Shown: positions 45,185-55,334, numbered from the stretch's first letter. The stretch is DNA of 64,000 bases from Candidatus Harpocratesius repetitus (GCA_021498095.1 JAIZWK010000001.1:864448-928447); one strand, 5' to 3'. The notes: generated by a model not told the origin, from the letters alone. Made by a program: numbers and translations.

Positions 45185-46174
45185 TTATGATAAATTTTCC
45201 TCTTGTTTATAGATTTCAATGGCTAATTGCTGCAAAGCGCTTTCAACCTTTTCTCCTGTTTTTGCTGAAACTTCTATGAATCCAATCAAATTATGCTCTT
45301 TTACATACTTTAGTGCCTCATCTCGGGAGACTTTCCGCTCTAAATCAATTTTGTTTCCTACTAAAAGCGTGGGAATCCGCCCGACATTTTCTTCTAATTC
45401 TTCCAACCATTTGTCTAAATTACGAAACGATACGGGGTTATTTACATCATAACACAAAAGGCAACCTTTTGCATCCCGGTAATAAATACCCCGAATTTTT
45501 TCATAATGGACTTGACCTGCTGCATCCCAAAGATTGATTTTTGCCCGAAATCGATATGTTCCTGAATATAAAATATCATTTGGTGTATATGTACAAATTA
45601 TTTCTTTACTTCCAAAATCGACTCCTAATGTAGTTTTCAAATCTTGTTTAAAGTAATCATCAGTAAATCGCACTTTAATGGCGGTTTTTCCTGTAGCTGA
45701 ATCTCCAATTTCAATAATTTTAAATGAATATTCATTTTTTAACAGCGATCTTACTTCATGATTCGCCCAAGGTTCAATGTCTGCACCGGTAATCAAATCT
45801 TCTTGGATTTCTTCAATAGTTTCAAATTCAAGAATATATCCAAGAGAGTAGGTATCACTTTCCATATTTTGCAGGGCGTTTCGATTCACATTTTTAATTT
45901 TTCCTGTGCAAGGAGAATTTAACGTGGTAATTCCATTTGTAGTTGTGATGACCGCAAAGGGTTCCCCAATTTTGACTGAAGTTTCAGAGAGAATTGCTAA
46001 TTCCGTTGGTTTTTTCAAGAATGCAAAGCCTATCTGATCCAATCCAACAATTTTTTTGACCCGATCGACATAAACATGTTGCGTTTTCGAGTACAAGAGA
46101 TGTTCGGGAAGAGAATATCTTCCATCTGCAATTATGACCAATGTTGAGCCGCTCCTAACAGTATATTGATCCAT
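45185..46174 (-). CDS. Ras/Rab-like small GTPase with N-terminal GcvH-like domain
   Basis: 329 residues. Residues about 27-118 resemble glycine-cleavage H protein: HVYVDRVKKIVGLDQIGFAF, then GEPFAVITTTNGITTLNSP and SDTYSLGYILEFE. The lipoyl-lysine position (ESVKA in GcvH) is Asn80, so it cannot be lipoylated in the usual way. Residues 152-325 are a complete GTPase: GDSATGKT (157-164), T182 in switch I, DAAGQ (217-221), NKID (274-277), SAKTG (303-307). No C-terminal Cys for prenylation. It stands alone, with RtcB downstream on the same strand. The fusion suggests a GTPase linked to a lipoyl-like docking module; function unknown. Confidence 0.88.
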   Translation of the reverse strand: MDQYTVRSGSTLVIIADGRYSLPEHLLYSKTQHVYVDRVKKIVGLDQIGFAFLKKPTELAILSETSVKIGEPFAVITTTNGITTLNSPCTGKIKNVNRNALQNMESDTYSLGYILEFETIEEIQEDLITGADIEPWANHEVRSLLKNEYSFKIIEIGDSATGKTAIKVRFTDDYFKQDLKTTLGVDFGSKEIICTYTPNDILYSGTYRFRAKINLWDAAGQVHYEKIRGIYYRDAKGCLLCYDVNNPVSFRNLDKWLEELEENVGRIPTLLVGNKIDLERKVSRDEALKYVKEHNLIGFIEVSAKTGEKVESALQQLAIEIYKQEENLS

Positions 46175-46316
46175 GCATTGAAATCCCTTATAAATTTTTG
46201 CTCACTGCTTTTACAGATGCTGTGAACTTCTTTCCATCCGAAAAATCGTTAAAAAAATATTGGAAAAATCAAAAAACAATATAAAATTTAACTTAAAATT
46301 GGTTGAAATTGATAAT

Positions 46317-47792
46317 TTATCCTTTTGTAACCCCAATCGGAACTAGTCGAGCTACTTTTTTAATAATACCTAAATCATGACTTACATTTACGACTTGATC
46401 GATATTTTTGTATGCTAAAGGAGCTTCTTCTGCTAATACTTTTAAAGAAGCAGCTTTTACTGCAATTCCTTTTTGATTTAATTCTTGCTGAATATTCTTA
46501 CCATAGAATTTACGCTTCGCTTTAGAACGACTCATTTCCCGCCCTCCACCATGGGCTGTGCTGGCAAAACTTAATTCCATTGCTTTTTCTTGACCAACAC
46601 ATAAATATGAAGCAGTTCCCATACTTCCTGGAATTAATACTGGTTGTCCGATAGATCTGTATTTTTCTGGTAAATCTGGATGATTGGGAGGAAATGCACG
46701 GGTGGCACCTTTTCGATGAACGTTAACCATCTCACGTTTTCCACCGCCTACATCATGCTCTTCTATTTTTAAGATATTATGAGCAACATCATAAACCAAT
46801 TCCATTTGTTCAGGTGGAATATGCAAAACTTCATTAAATGCTTCACGTGTCCAATGCATTATAATATGCCTATTGGTATAGGCAAAATTTGCCGCAGCGC
46901 GCATTTGTGCTAAATAACGATCTGCTTCTTTTGTCCCAGAAATAACATAACTAAGTTCTCTGTCTGGAGGAACAATGTTTTTCCGATGCATCATATGATC
47001 AATTTCTTGTAGAGAGTCTGTGCAAATTTGATGACCCATAGCACGAGAACCGGTATGAATCATCACAGTTACTTGGTTTTCCACTATGCCCATGATTTTT
47101 GCGGCTTCTTCATCAAATATTTTCTCCACTCTTTGAATTTCAATAAAATGATTTCCTGATCCTAATGATCCTAATTGTCGGAGTCCTCGCGCTTTCGCCT
47201 TGTTTGAAACCAGACTAGAATCGGCTCCCACAGTTCGACCTTGATCTTCGCAGAAATATCGATCTTTATCAAATCCATAGCCATGCTTAATTGCCCAATC
47301 AATACCTTCATCTAAAACTTGATTTAAATCATTTTCTGTAATATGCAATTTTCCTTTTGATCCTAAACCACTGGGTATATGCCTAAATAAAGATTCTGTT
47401 AATGCAGGAATCTGTGGTGCAATATCTGAATAATTTAATCCAGTACGCAGCAAGCGCACTCCACAGTTGATATCATATCCAACACCTCCTGGACTTATAG
47501 CACCTCCATCAACACTTGTAGCTGCTACTCCTCCAATACAAAAACCATATCCTTGATGGGCATCAGACATAGCGATTACATGCTTACGAATCCCTGGTAG
47601 GCAGGCAACATTCGTAATTTGATCGATACTTCGATCATTCTTAATATGTTGCATAAGATAGTCGTTTGCGTACACTCGCGCTGGTACTTTCATAGTAAAA
47701 TTGTATATTTTTTCATTATACTTTATTACCTTCATTTCAGGTTCTATTTGGTAAATTCCTTCTGCTATTTTTTTTGGTATCATATAAATCAC
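46317..47792 (-). CDS. rtcB: RNA-splicing ligase RtcB
   Basis: 491 residues, uninterrupted by an intein. Metal and guanylate motifs: GYDINCGVRLL with the metal-binding Cys (about 110), GSGNHFIEIQ, MIHTGSRAMGHQ and STAHGGGREMSRSKAKR with the His that is guanylylated. RtcB joins 2',3'-cyclic phosphate and 5'-OH ends, including tRNA exons after intron removal. Two intron-bearing tRNAs and its activator archease are in this window. An ATG at 47783 is an alternative start. Confidence 0.97.
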   Translation of the reverse strand: MIYMIPKKIAEGIYQIEPEMKVIKYNEKIYNFTMKVPARVYANDYLMQHIKNDRSIDQITNVACLPGIRKHVIAMSDAHQGYGFCIGGVAATSVDGGAISPGGVGYDINCGVRLLRTGLNYSDIAPQIPALTESLFRHIPSGLGSKGKLHITENDLNQVLDEGIDWAIKHGYGFDKDRYFCEDQGRTVGADSSLVSNKAKARGLRQLGSLGSGNHFIEIQRVEKIFDEEAAKIMGIVENQVTVMIHTGSRAMGHQICTDSLQEIDHMMHRKNIVPPDRELSYVISGTKEADRYLAQMRAAANFAYTNRHIIMHWTREAFNEVLHIPPEQMELVYDVAHNILKIEEHDVGGGKREMVNVHRKGATRAFPPNHPDLPEKYRSIGQPVLIPGSMGTASYLCVGQEKAMELSFASTAHGGGREMSRSKAKRKFYGKNIQQELNQKGIAVKAASLKVLAEEAPLAYKNIDQVVNVSHDLGIIKKVARLVPIGVTKG

Positions 47793-48105
47793 TATATTAA
47801 TAAATTGATAGGATTGAATCTGCTTAAATTGTTCACTAGAATTGAAAATTTGCTAAAGACATTGAAGATCAGTTGTAGTTAATTTGTAATCTTGATCACT
47901 CCATCAATTCCCATCAATATTTCAATGATAATGATCAAAGGATTCCCTCAGCATAAAAAGTTAAGCTTTCAGAAATAAAATGGTTTTTAATAATATCTTT
48001 ACATGTATTGAACCATTTTCTTTATATCATTCCCATATTTTTCCCCAATTGATTAATTGTTTAAATCACTAGGTTAAAAAAAGACGTTTGCTTAATCTAC
48101 CTATT
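47793..48105. other. Divergent promoter region of rtcB and the M18 peptidase gene
   Basis: About 310 AT-rich bases with no RNA gene, long frame or obvious palindrome. It must carry promoters for both flanking genes. Confidence 0.45.
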
Positions 48106-49575
48106 ATGCCATTTGACAGTGAAATTTCTTCAACTGAAAATGATTCGAAAAAATCTCTTTTGGAAAAAAAACTAACCAAAAAATCTCCCTTTGCTTGGGA
48201 AAAATATGACGAAATCCAGAGAAAAGAAGTACGTTCTCTGGCTGCAGATTATCTTAAATTTTTAGGAAGTGCTAGAACTGAACGTGAACGAACTAAATGG
48301 GCTGTTCAAGAAGCTGAAAAGAACGGATTTAAACATGTAGAATTGGGTAAAGATATTACAACTCTTAATCCTGGTGATAAAATCTATTATGTAAATAAAT
48401 ACAAGAATGTGGCTTTAGTTGTGATTGGAAAACATCCAATGACGGAAAGAACTCATTTAATTGGTTCACACATCGATACACCACGATTAGATTTGCGTGT
48501 GAATCCTTTGGTTGATGATAAACAAGCAGGGGTTGGTCTTTTTAAGACTCATTATTATGGAGGAATTAAAAAATATCAATGGACCACCGTTCCTCTTCAT
48601 TTAACTGGAATTGTGATAACGAAAGAAGGAAAACGGATAGAAATTGACATCGGGCGCGATCCCAACGATCCCGTTTTTACTATTCCAGATTTATTAATTC
48701 ATCTTTCTTCTACAGTACAAGCTAAACGAACCATGAGGGAAGTTATTAAAGCGGAAGAAATGACTGTCATTGCTGGTGGATTACCAGTTTCGGATGATAA
48801 AGCCAAAGAAAAATTTAAATTGAATATTCTCAGCATTCTAAACGAAAAGTATGGATTGATTGAAGATGATTTTCAATCTGCAGAATTGAATTTAGTCTCA
48901 GGAATTCAACCACGCTATATAGGTTTTGATAAAAGCATGATTGGAGCTGCAGGCCATGATGATGGCGTCTGTGCTTGGACCAGTGTTCGAGCACTCTTTG
49001 ATATTAATGAGATTCCACCATATACTTCAGTGGTTTGTTTTTTTGATAAGGAAGAAATTGGAAGTAATGGAGCAACAGGAGCAGAATCAAAATGGTTGTA
49101 TTTTGTGATGAATGATATCATGGTTCGCACAGGCATTCCAGAAACAATTACAAATCTACACTTGGCACTAACAAATAGCTTTGTGGTAAGTTCTGATGTT
49201 TCTGCCGCAGTTGATCCTGCTTTTAAGGCAGTTCATGATATTCAAAATGCAGCTGTTTTTGGTAAAGGTATAACCTTGGTGAAATACACTGGTTCTGGAG
49301 GAAAGTATTCTGCTAATGATGCAAATGCAGAAACAGTTGCATATATGCGGAAAGTATTTGAAGAAAAGAAAGTTCCATATCAAATGGGTCAATTAGGTGA
49401 AGTTGATAAAGGCGGAGGGGGAACTATTGCTAAGTATATGGCTGAAACTTTTAATTGCGAAGTAATTGATGTTGGCACGCCTGTATTGAACATGCATAGC
49501 CCCTTTGAAATTGTGCATATTGCGGATGTATATGCTACATATCTCGGTTATTTGGCTTTCATTTTGCATGATTAA
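48106..49575 (+). CDS. M18-family (aspartyl-type) aminopeptidase
   Basis: About 489 residues from the ATG at 48106; a TTG six codons earlier is less likely. Metal motifs of the M18 family: GSHIDTPRLDLR, AAGHDDGVCAWT, FFDKEEIGSNGATGAES, SSDVSAAVDP and the C-terminal NMHSPFEIVHIADVY. The family forms dodecameric cytosolic aminopeptidases that prefer acidic N-termini. Full length, no signal peptide. It stands alone between rtcB and tRNA-Thr. Confidence 0.93.
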   Translation: MPFDSEISSTENDSKKSLLEKKLTKKSPFAWEKYDEIQRKEVRSLAADYLKFLGSARTERERTKWAVQEAEKNGFKHVELGKDITTLNPGDKIYYVNKYKNVALVVIGKHPMTERTHLIGSHIDTPRLDLRVNPLVDDKQAGVGLFKTHYYGGIKKYQWTTVPLHLTGIVITKEGKRIEIDIGRDPNDPVFTIPDLLIHLSSTVQAKRTMREVIKAEEMTVIAGGLPVSDDKAKEKFKLNILSILNEKYGLIEDDFQSAELNLVSGIQPRYIGFDKSMIGAAGHDDGVCAWTSVRALFDINEIPPYTSVVCFFDKEEIGSNGATGAESKWLYFVMNDIMVRTGIPETITNLHLALTNSFVVSSDVSAAVDPAFKAVHDIQNAAVFGKGITLVKYTGSGGKYSANDANAETVAYMRKVFEEKKVPYQMGQLGEVDKGGGGTIAKYMAETFNCEVIDVGTPVLNMHSPFEIVHIADVYATYLGYLAFILHD

Positions 49576-49758
49576 GGGATCTAATAGATCAATCATTATA
49601 TATTATATTTTTCTTTTTTTTTCAGTTTTTGAAGTATGTAGCAATAAAATTTAAAATGAGAAAATTTGCATACAAATTAAACTTTTGATTAATATTAATA
49701 TAAGTTGTAGGTTTGGGAAGAAATTATTGGACAATTGTCTTCTTTTTTTTTAAAAATT

Positions 49759-49857
49759 AGCCAGTGAAGGGGATTGAACCCTTGAACCTCTTGATTTTTC
49801 AGAATGAATGTCCATTCATAATACGAATCAAGCGCTATACCACTAAGCTACACTGGC
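49759..49857 (-). tRNA. tRNA-Thr (anticodon CGU) with canonical intron
   Basis: 99 bases. Acceptor GCCAGTG/CACTGGC, D arm GC-TTAGTGGTATA-GC, anticodon stem CTTGA/TCAAG, T arm AAGGG-TTCAATC-CCCTT. The intron (minus strand 49821 to 49796, 26 bases) lies between positions 37 and 38. The bulge-helix-bulge is textbook: outer stem CTTGA/TCAAG, central helix TTCG/TGAA, bulges TAT and AAA. After removal the anticodon loop is TTCGTAA, anticodon CGU (decodes ACG). Confidence 0.94.
49796..49821 (-). other. 26-base intron of tRNA-Thr at position 37/38
   Basis: Inner hairpin ATGAAT-GGAC-ATTCAT. Cuts are predicted after the second base of each 3-base bulge (TA|T and AA|A). Confidence 0.88.
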
Positions 49858-50036
49858 GTAAAAAGGCGTAAGGCTTTAGTATTGGTTAAGTCAATAAACA
49901 TTTCGTAACATTAAAAATTTTTGTTGATTGTCTATTAAAAAGCGTCAAATTTAGTGGTGATCTAATAAATTGCATGAGCGAATAAGTAATTATTATTAAT
50001 TCTTTGGATAAACCAGGAAAAAATTATTTATTGTGC

Positions 50037-50351
50037 TTATTGAAACAAAATTTCAAGTTTTTCTAATGATAGACTGCAGACTTTTCGTACGCCATGACCA
50101 CCAGGGCGATAATCGCAATTAATTAATTTGGCTTTTTGTAAAATGGCAATTTGGGCCGAGATATTGGCTTCTGTTTGCCCTAATTTGGCTGCAATTTCCG
50201 AAACATCCATTGCCGCCATAGTTAATTCCTTTAGTATTTTTTGTCGGGTGACACTGGATAATGCTTTCGCAATTTTAACCAATTCTGGTGTTTCGAGTTG
50301 ATATCCTGAGGAATCAATCCGATTATTTTGTATGTTTTGAATTATTTCCAT
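50037..50351 (-). CDS. ArsR-type winged-helix transcriptional regulator
   Basis: 104 residues, mostly one winged-helix domain: VKIAKALSSVTRQKILKELT, then MDVSEIAAKLGQTEANISAQ and ILQKAKLINCDYRPGGHGVR as the wing. No metal-binding Cys pair like ELCVC of ArsR, so it is probably not a metal sensor of that class. A TTCTCCTCTTTCC Shine-Dalgarno complement sits just before the start on the minus strand (GGAAAGAGGAGAA). It is divergent from the GH31 gene across 648 bases, which holds two TGTATACA palindromes. Confidence 0.85.
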   Translation of the reverse strand: MEIIQNIQNNRIDSSGYQLETPELVKIAKALSSVTRQKILKELTMAAMDVSEIAAKLGQTEANISAQIAILQKAKLINCDYRPGGHGVRKVCSLSLEKLEILFQ

Positions 50352-50999
50352 TTTTCTCCTCTTTCCCTAATTATTTTTATTTAAAAATCTTATTAATAAA
50401 TTCATAATTTATTAATATAATCTCATAATAATATAGAAAACTCTGTAATATAAGGCTATGGATTCATATTAGCCACTTATGAGTTGAATAAAATGAATTT
50501 ATTTAAATAATTTGTATACAATGATTTCATTGAATTCATAATGATCATTTCAAAAGTAAAAAAAAATAAGATTAATTGCCATGCAATGTTTCAAATTTAA
50601 GAAGTGTAAAATGTATACATTGTCACATGATGGATGCAAAACCTAATTCTTAATCAATAAAATTGATAAATGGTATTTCTTGGGAAGAATATATAATTTG
50701 GAACTAATATTTCGATTTATAATTTACAGATTCAATTTCCAATTTTTTTTAGGGGCAAATATCAGCAGTCCTCAACATAATCCGTTTGTATTATCATGAA
50801 ATTGCATTTTTCACTAGAGTTTAAGTAAAACGCATCTAAATTAAAATAAAAGATCTTCTAGATAATTATTCAGCAATATCTTCTAAATTTTCATTCAATT
50901 ATTTGACCATCTCTTTTTTTTTTGATTTTCTAAATTTTTTAATACTAGTGAAGTGAAATCATATTATATTCAACCGATTTCAAAGGAGTTCCGACATAA
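50352..50999. other. Long intergenic region with two TGTATACA palindromes
   Basis: 648 AT-rich bases between divergent genes. Two self-complementary 10-mers share a core: TTGTATACAA at 50512-50521 and ATGTATACAT at 50611-50620. They could be operators for the neighbouring ArsR-type regulator, but the motif is short. No frame or RNA gene is supported. AAAGGAG precedes the GH31 start. Confidence 0.45.
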
Positions 51000-53066
51000 A
51001 TGATTCATTTGGCTAAATCTGGAAATCGTTTTGATCTCTATTATCAAGATGTAAAATTCTTTTCCCATCGAAACGATGAGCCTGCGGTGATTTTGGGTAT
51101 AGGGGATCATAAAATTAAGGTACAAGATGGAAATTTTAAATTCAAAGAGAAATTGCAGCGAAAAATTCCCCTAAATCGCTTTAATATTGAAATGAACACA
51201 AAAACTAGGGTTGATATTCAATTCTCTAATACAGAAACCTATGAGAGTGTTGTGCTTTCATTTAGGGCAGGAAAAGAATTAGAAATTCAGATTAATGCAA
51301 AAAGCCAAAATATCAATCGAATATGGGTTCATTTACCCTGTCATGATTCTGAATTCATATATGGAAGTGGAATACATGCTTCCAATTTTTGTTTGAATGA
51401 GAAAAAGGTTCAACTTTGGGTGCAAAATATTCGATCTCGAAAGAAACAAAAAAAAGGCTCATTAATGCAGAGCAGTTTTCCACTTCCAATTTTTATTGGA
51501 ATTGCTGAAAGTGTGAAATATTACTGTTATATTGAAACATATAATTTTGGTGAACTCAGATTTCACCAAAAGGGAAAAAAGGGAAATTTTCATGAATTAT
51601 ATTTTTGGGGAATTCCATCTAAGATTTTCATTCGTAAAGGAGAAAATCCTATTCAAGTTTTGGAATATCTTACTGATAAACTTGGAAAACAGCCCCATCT
51701 TCCAGAATGGATTTACGAGGGAATTTGGATCGCTGATTCTGGCAAAAATGGTAATGAAAAGATTGAAAGTCGATTAAAAAGAATTATTGAGGCTGGAGTG
51801 AAAATAGGTGCAATTTGGCTTTCTGATTGGTCTGGAATTCAAAAAATTAATGAAGGAGCAGGCATTTTTTGGGATTGGAAATGGAACGGATCCGGACGGC
51901 CAATTAAATATTCAGATTTTCCTGAATTTGTCAAAAATTTAAAAAACATTGGGATTCATGTTATTGGTTATATTAATGGATTGCTTTCTCGCAAAGGAGA
52001 TCTTTATCAAGACATCCCTGACAAATCATTTTTAATACATACTCATTACGACACCGAATACATGATCTCTGTAGGTGATCAGCAAGCAGTAATGCTTAAT
52101 TTATTCAATCCAGCATGTTTTAATTGGTTTAAAAAGATTATAAAAAATAACTTGATTAAAGAAGCTGGCTTAGATGCTTGGTTGGTTGATTATGGAGAAC
52201 GGCTTCCTATAGATATCGAGACATGGAATGAAAAAAAAGGATTCGAAATGCATAATAAATATCCGGTTTTTCTATCTCAAGTAAATTATGAAGCAATCTT
52301 TGATGTAACAAAAAATCTTGATACTACATTCATTAGCAGTACTGGATATCTAAATTCTATTCGATATACTCCTATTTTTCAAATAGGATTTTTATTTCCT
52401 TCATGGGATCGGGATAAAGGAATTGGTGCTGTAGTATCATCTATGCTTTCTGCTGGAATGAGTGGAATTGGCCAAACTTTTTCAGATATTGGTGGTGTTA
52501 TTCCAGCTGATGGTGATATCAAACGTTTTAAAGAGTTAATAATGAGATGGGCGGAATTGGCATGCTTTTCTTTACTAATGGTTTCAAATGATGGTTATTT
52601 TGCTTATACTATTAATAATGATAGTAAAGATGAAAGATATGACCCTTCTTCGCAATTTAATTCTGATGATGAAATTCTCAAACATTTTGCTCGAATGAGT
52701 CAAATTCATTCATTTATCAAGCCGTATTTACAGAAATGTGAAGAAGAGTACCAAAATAAAGGAATACCTATTATTAGAGCACCCATTTTATACTTTTTCG
52801 ATGATCCTCGAGTTCGTACAATAGATGATCAATACTTATTAGGACCGGATGTTTGGGTGGCTCCAATAGTTAAAGAAAGAACCACCCAAAAATCTTTATA
52901 CTTGCCAGATGATGGTTGGATTCATTTATGGTCGGGTATTGAGTTCAAACAGGGGAGTATTAAAATTAATGTGCCTATTGGATATCCTGCAGTTTTTTAT
53001 AAAAAGAATAGTGATTGGAAGGATTTATTTGATTCAATTACTACACAGTTTGGCACCCATGTATAG
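51000..53066 (+). CDS. GH31 glycosidase, YihQ-like
   Basis: 688 residues. Beta-sandwich N-terminus, then a (beta/alpha)8 barrel: WLSDWSGIQKINE, VIGYING, nucleophile Asp397 in WLVDYGERLP, general acid likely Asp470 in PSWDRDKGIG, and LSAGMSGIGQTFSDIGGV. It aligns well along its length with what I remember of E. coli YihQ sulfoquinovosidase. The Arg of YihQ that binds the sulfonate (R301) appears as Gly here (EGAGIFWDWKW), so sulfoquinovose may not be the substrate. No signal peptide, so it is probably cytosolic. Possible regulator: the divergent ArsR-type protein. Confidence 0.88.
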   Translation: MIHLAKSGNRFDLYYQDVKFFSHRNDEPAVILGIGDHKIKVQDGNFKFKEKLQRKIPLNRFNIEMNTKTRVDIQFSNTETYESVVLSFRAGKELEIQINAKSQNINRIWVHLPCHDSEFIYGSGIHASNFCLNEKKVQLWVQNIRSRKKQKKGSLMQSSFPLPIFIGIAESVKYYCYIETYNFGELRFHQKGKKGNFHELYFWGIPSKIFIRKGENPIQVLEYLTDKLGKQPHLPEWIYEGIWIADSGKNGNEKIESRLKRIIEAGVKIGAIWLSDWSGIQKINEGAGIFWDWKWNGSGRPIKYSDFPEFVKNLKNIGIHVIGYINGLLSRKGDLYQDIPDKSFLIHTHYDTEYMISVGDQQAVMLNLFNPACFNWFKKIIKNNLIKEAGLDAWLVDYGERLPIDIETWNEKKGFEMHNKYPVFLSQVNYEAIFDVTKNLDTTFISSTGYLNSIRYTPIFQIGFLFPSWDRDKGIGAVVSSMLSAGMSGIGQTFSDIGGVIPADGDIKRFKELIMRWAELACFSLLMVSNDGYFAYTINNDSKDERYDPSSQFNSDDEILKHFARMSQIHSFIKPYLQKCEEEYQNKGIPIIRAPILYFFDDPRVRTIDDQYLLGPDVWVAPIVKERTTQKSLYLPDDGWIHLWSGIEFKQGSIKINVPIGYPAVFYKKNSDWKDLFDSITTQFGTHV

Positions 53067-53180
53067 ATTTTCAAAATTTTTTGCTTTTTCTATTATTTTT
53101 TTTTACATGATGTAATTTTGCATTGCAAATTTGCTAAAATTTTTTATCCACTTTCGACATACTTAAATAAGGGGATATGA

Positions 53181-54464
53181 ATGAAACGTGTTCGGAATTA
53201 CATTCTTTCTCAAAACAAAGATACAGTAGGACTTAATGAGATTTCAGCTGAATTATCTTTAACAAAAAAAGAAGTTTCTGCTGAATTACTTCAATTCCTT
53301 GAAGATACTCTTAAAAATAATCCCGATGGATTGACTATTACAGATTTGAAAGAGAAAACTAAATTGAATCGAAATTGGATTGCTAAGCAGCTAGAAATAT
53401 TAGAGTTATTAGGGCGTGTTGAATTAAAAACAATTGGACCTGCTAAATTATATCGCTGGTCGGAAGAAGGATTGAATAAATGGGAGAAATATTACCGAGC
53501 ATTGATAGAGAATTCTCATGATGTGATTATTGTAATCCAAAAGCGCCCTCAGCAATCAATGCAGATCCAGTTTATTAGTGATAGTATTGAGCAAATATCA
53601 GGAATAACTGCTGGTGAATTCGATGAAGAGAAAGTAACCAAACATATTCACCCAGATGATCGCAGTATCATCGAAAGTTTGGACAGAATTTTTGCGAATG
53701 AAACAGTACAAGATACTATTAACTTTCGCTTTTTAGATAAATGGGGAAAATATCACTATATTGAAGCAGCAATAACAGATCTACGAGATAAGCCAGAAAT
53801 TGGTGGGCTTGTTTTGAATTGTCAAGATGTCACAGAAACTTTCATTTTACAACAGCAAATTCAATATCGAATAGCTTTTGAACAAATATTGCTAAATATT
53901 TCGACAACTTTGATCACAACTCCAGAATTCGATCTAGTTCATAGACTTTCTGAAAACTTTAATGCTATTGGAAAATTCATGCAACCAAGCGATCATTTGG
54001 AAAATCTTAATTTTATCGCAGATTATTTGTATCTTTCTATATTTGATTCACATGAGCAAAAACTTCGTGCAGTTACATATTGGAACAATTTAGAAGAATT
54101 TTCAAATATACCTAAAAGTTTCTTAGTTATTTCAGCTAAAGAACATGATTGGTTGATAAAGAAAATTCTCCAAAAGGAACCTGTGTTTTATTCACCGATT
54201 AAAGAAATGTGGTCGAAATTGGATGGTAATATGAAAAATGAGTTAAAATCAATAGATTCAGGTTCATTTTTAGCAATTCCTTTTCAAAGTGCTGATAATG
54301 AGATCTTAGGTGCTATTATTATATTTTTCCATACTGCACTTAAAGCTGCAAGTAAAGATCAGTTATTGGATCTTTTTCAAAATTTAGCTGCAATTTTTGT
54401 AAGTCATTTGAAACGAATTGAGCAATCTTCTCAGCATTCTCTTGAAGATTTATTTCATTATTGA
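53181..54464 (+). CDS. Winged-helix, PAS and GAF sensor-regulator
   Basis: 427 residues. The N-terminal 105 contain two winged-helix-like units (VGLNEISAELSLTKKEVSAE and TITDLKEKTKLNRNWIAKQL). A PAS domain follows (about 110-235) with FISDSIEQISGITAGEF, HPDDRSIIESLD and DCQDVTE-like ending NCQDVTETF. Then a GAF-like domain (about 245-415). There is no kinase domain, so it likely links a small-molecule or redox signal directly to DNA binding. Ligand unknown. A purine-rich AAGGGG lies upstream of the start. Confidence 0.82.
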   Translation: MKRVRNYILSQNKDTVGLNEISAELSLTKKEVSAELLQFLEDTLKNNPDGLTITDLKEKTKLNRNWIAKQLEILELLGRVELKTIGPAKLYRWSEEGLNKWEKYYRALIENSHDVIIVIQKRPQQSMQIQFISDSIEQISGITAGEFDEEKVTKHIHPDDRSIIESLDRIFANETVQDTINFRFLDKWGKYHYIEAAITDLRDKPEIGGLVLNCQDVTETFILQQQIQYRIAFEQILLNISTTLITTPEFDLVHRLSENFNAIGKFMQPSDHLENLNFIADYLYLSIFDSHEQKLRAVTYWNNLEEFSNIPKSFLVISAKEHDWLIKKILQKEPVFYSPIKEMWSKLDGNMKNELKSIDSGSFLAIPFQSADNEILGAIIIFFHTALKAASKDQLLDLFQNLAAIFVSHLKRIEQSSQHSLEDLFHY

Positions 54465-54533
54465 TCATTTCACTTTCAAAAGGAAATATAAATACAGAAA
54501 AATAAGAAGGAAAGAAGTATAAGTTGAATTGTA

Positions 54534-55334
54534 ATGCTAAATTTTATTTCGATAGTTTTAATTGGCAGCGAAAATGCAGGAAATATTGGTGCAGTTGCTC
54601 GTGTCATGAAAAATTTTGGGCTTTCTAATCTAATTCTTATCAATCCTTTAGCAGATCCTCAGTCTAACACAGCTTTTGGGTTTGCAATGCATGCTAAAGA
54701 TGTGTTACAAAATGCGGAAATTTATTCTATACCTTCTATTTCTTCAAATGACATGTATCATCAATATTTAGATGAGAAATTGAAATCATTTAATGTAGTT
54801 ATCGGAACTACGGCAAAAGGTATTACTTATAAGAACATACATCGAATGCCTGTATTTTTAACTGAGTTTTCCATTAATCAATTTTCACAACAAGATCGGA
54901 TTGCATTAGTATTTGGACGGGAATCGACTGGATTAACCAATGAAGAATTACAACACATGGATTTCTTATTGCGTATTCCAACTGATGACATCTATCCTAC
55001 ACTAAATTTATCACACGCAGTGGGAATCATATTATCACATTTCTTTTTTCAACAATCAAGCAATTTACAGCAGCAAATTCGACAAAACGTTAACTTAGCC
55101 AAGCAATCAGATAAGGATTTGCTTTTAGAAAAAATATCTCAAGTAATTAATGCTACTCCTTTAGCAGATTTCCGACAGAAACGAACACTTACTGCTTTTA
55201 AAAATATTTTAGGTAGAGCCATTGTTACCCAAAAGGAATTTGAATACTTGCGCAATTTTTTTAGAAAAATTCTGCAAGTTTATGAAAACCCCGATATATA
55301 TGAAGCTATTCATGAAAATGAGACATTTAAATAA
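54534..55334 (+). CDS. trmJ: TrmJ-like SPOUT RNA 2'-O-methyltransferase
   Basis: 266 residues. SpoU motifs: motif 1 GSENAGNIGAVARVMKNFG with the catalytic Arg, motif 2 IALVFGRESTGLTNEEL, motif 3 IPTDDIYPTLNLSHAVGIIL, forming the SAM-binding trefoil knot. The C-terminal helical extension fits TrmJ, which methylates position 32 of tRNA anticodon loops; other TrmH relatives cannot be excluded. Starts with the family's typical residues right after the ATG. No overlap with neighbours. Confidence 0.92.
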   Translation: MLNFISIVLIGSENAGNIGAVARVMKNFGLSNLILINPLADPQSNTAFGFAMHAKDVLQNAEIYSIPSISSNDMYHQYLDEKLKSFNVVIGTTAKGITYKNIHRMPVFLTEFSINQFSQQDRIALVFGRESTGLTNEELQHMDFLLRIPTDDIYPTLNLSHAVGIILSHFFFQQSSNLQQQIRQNVNLAKQSDKDLLLEKISQVINATPLADFRQKRTLTAFKNILGRAIVTQKEFEYLRNFFRKILQVYENPDIYEAIHENETFK

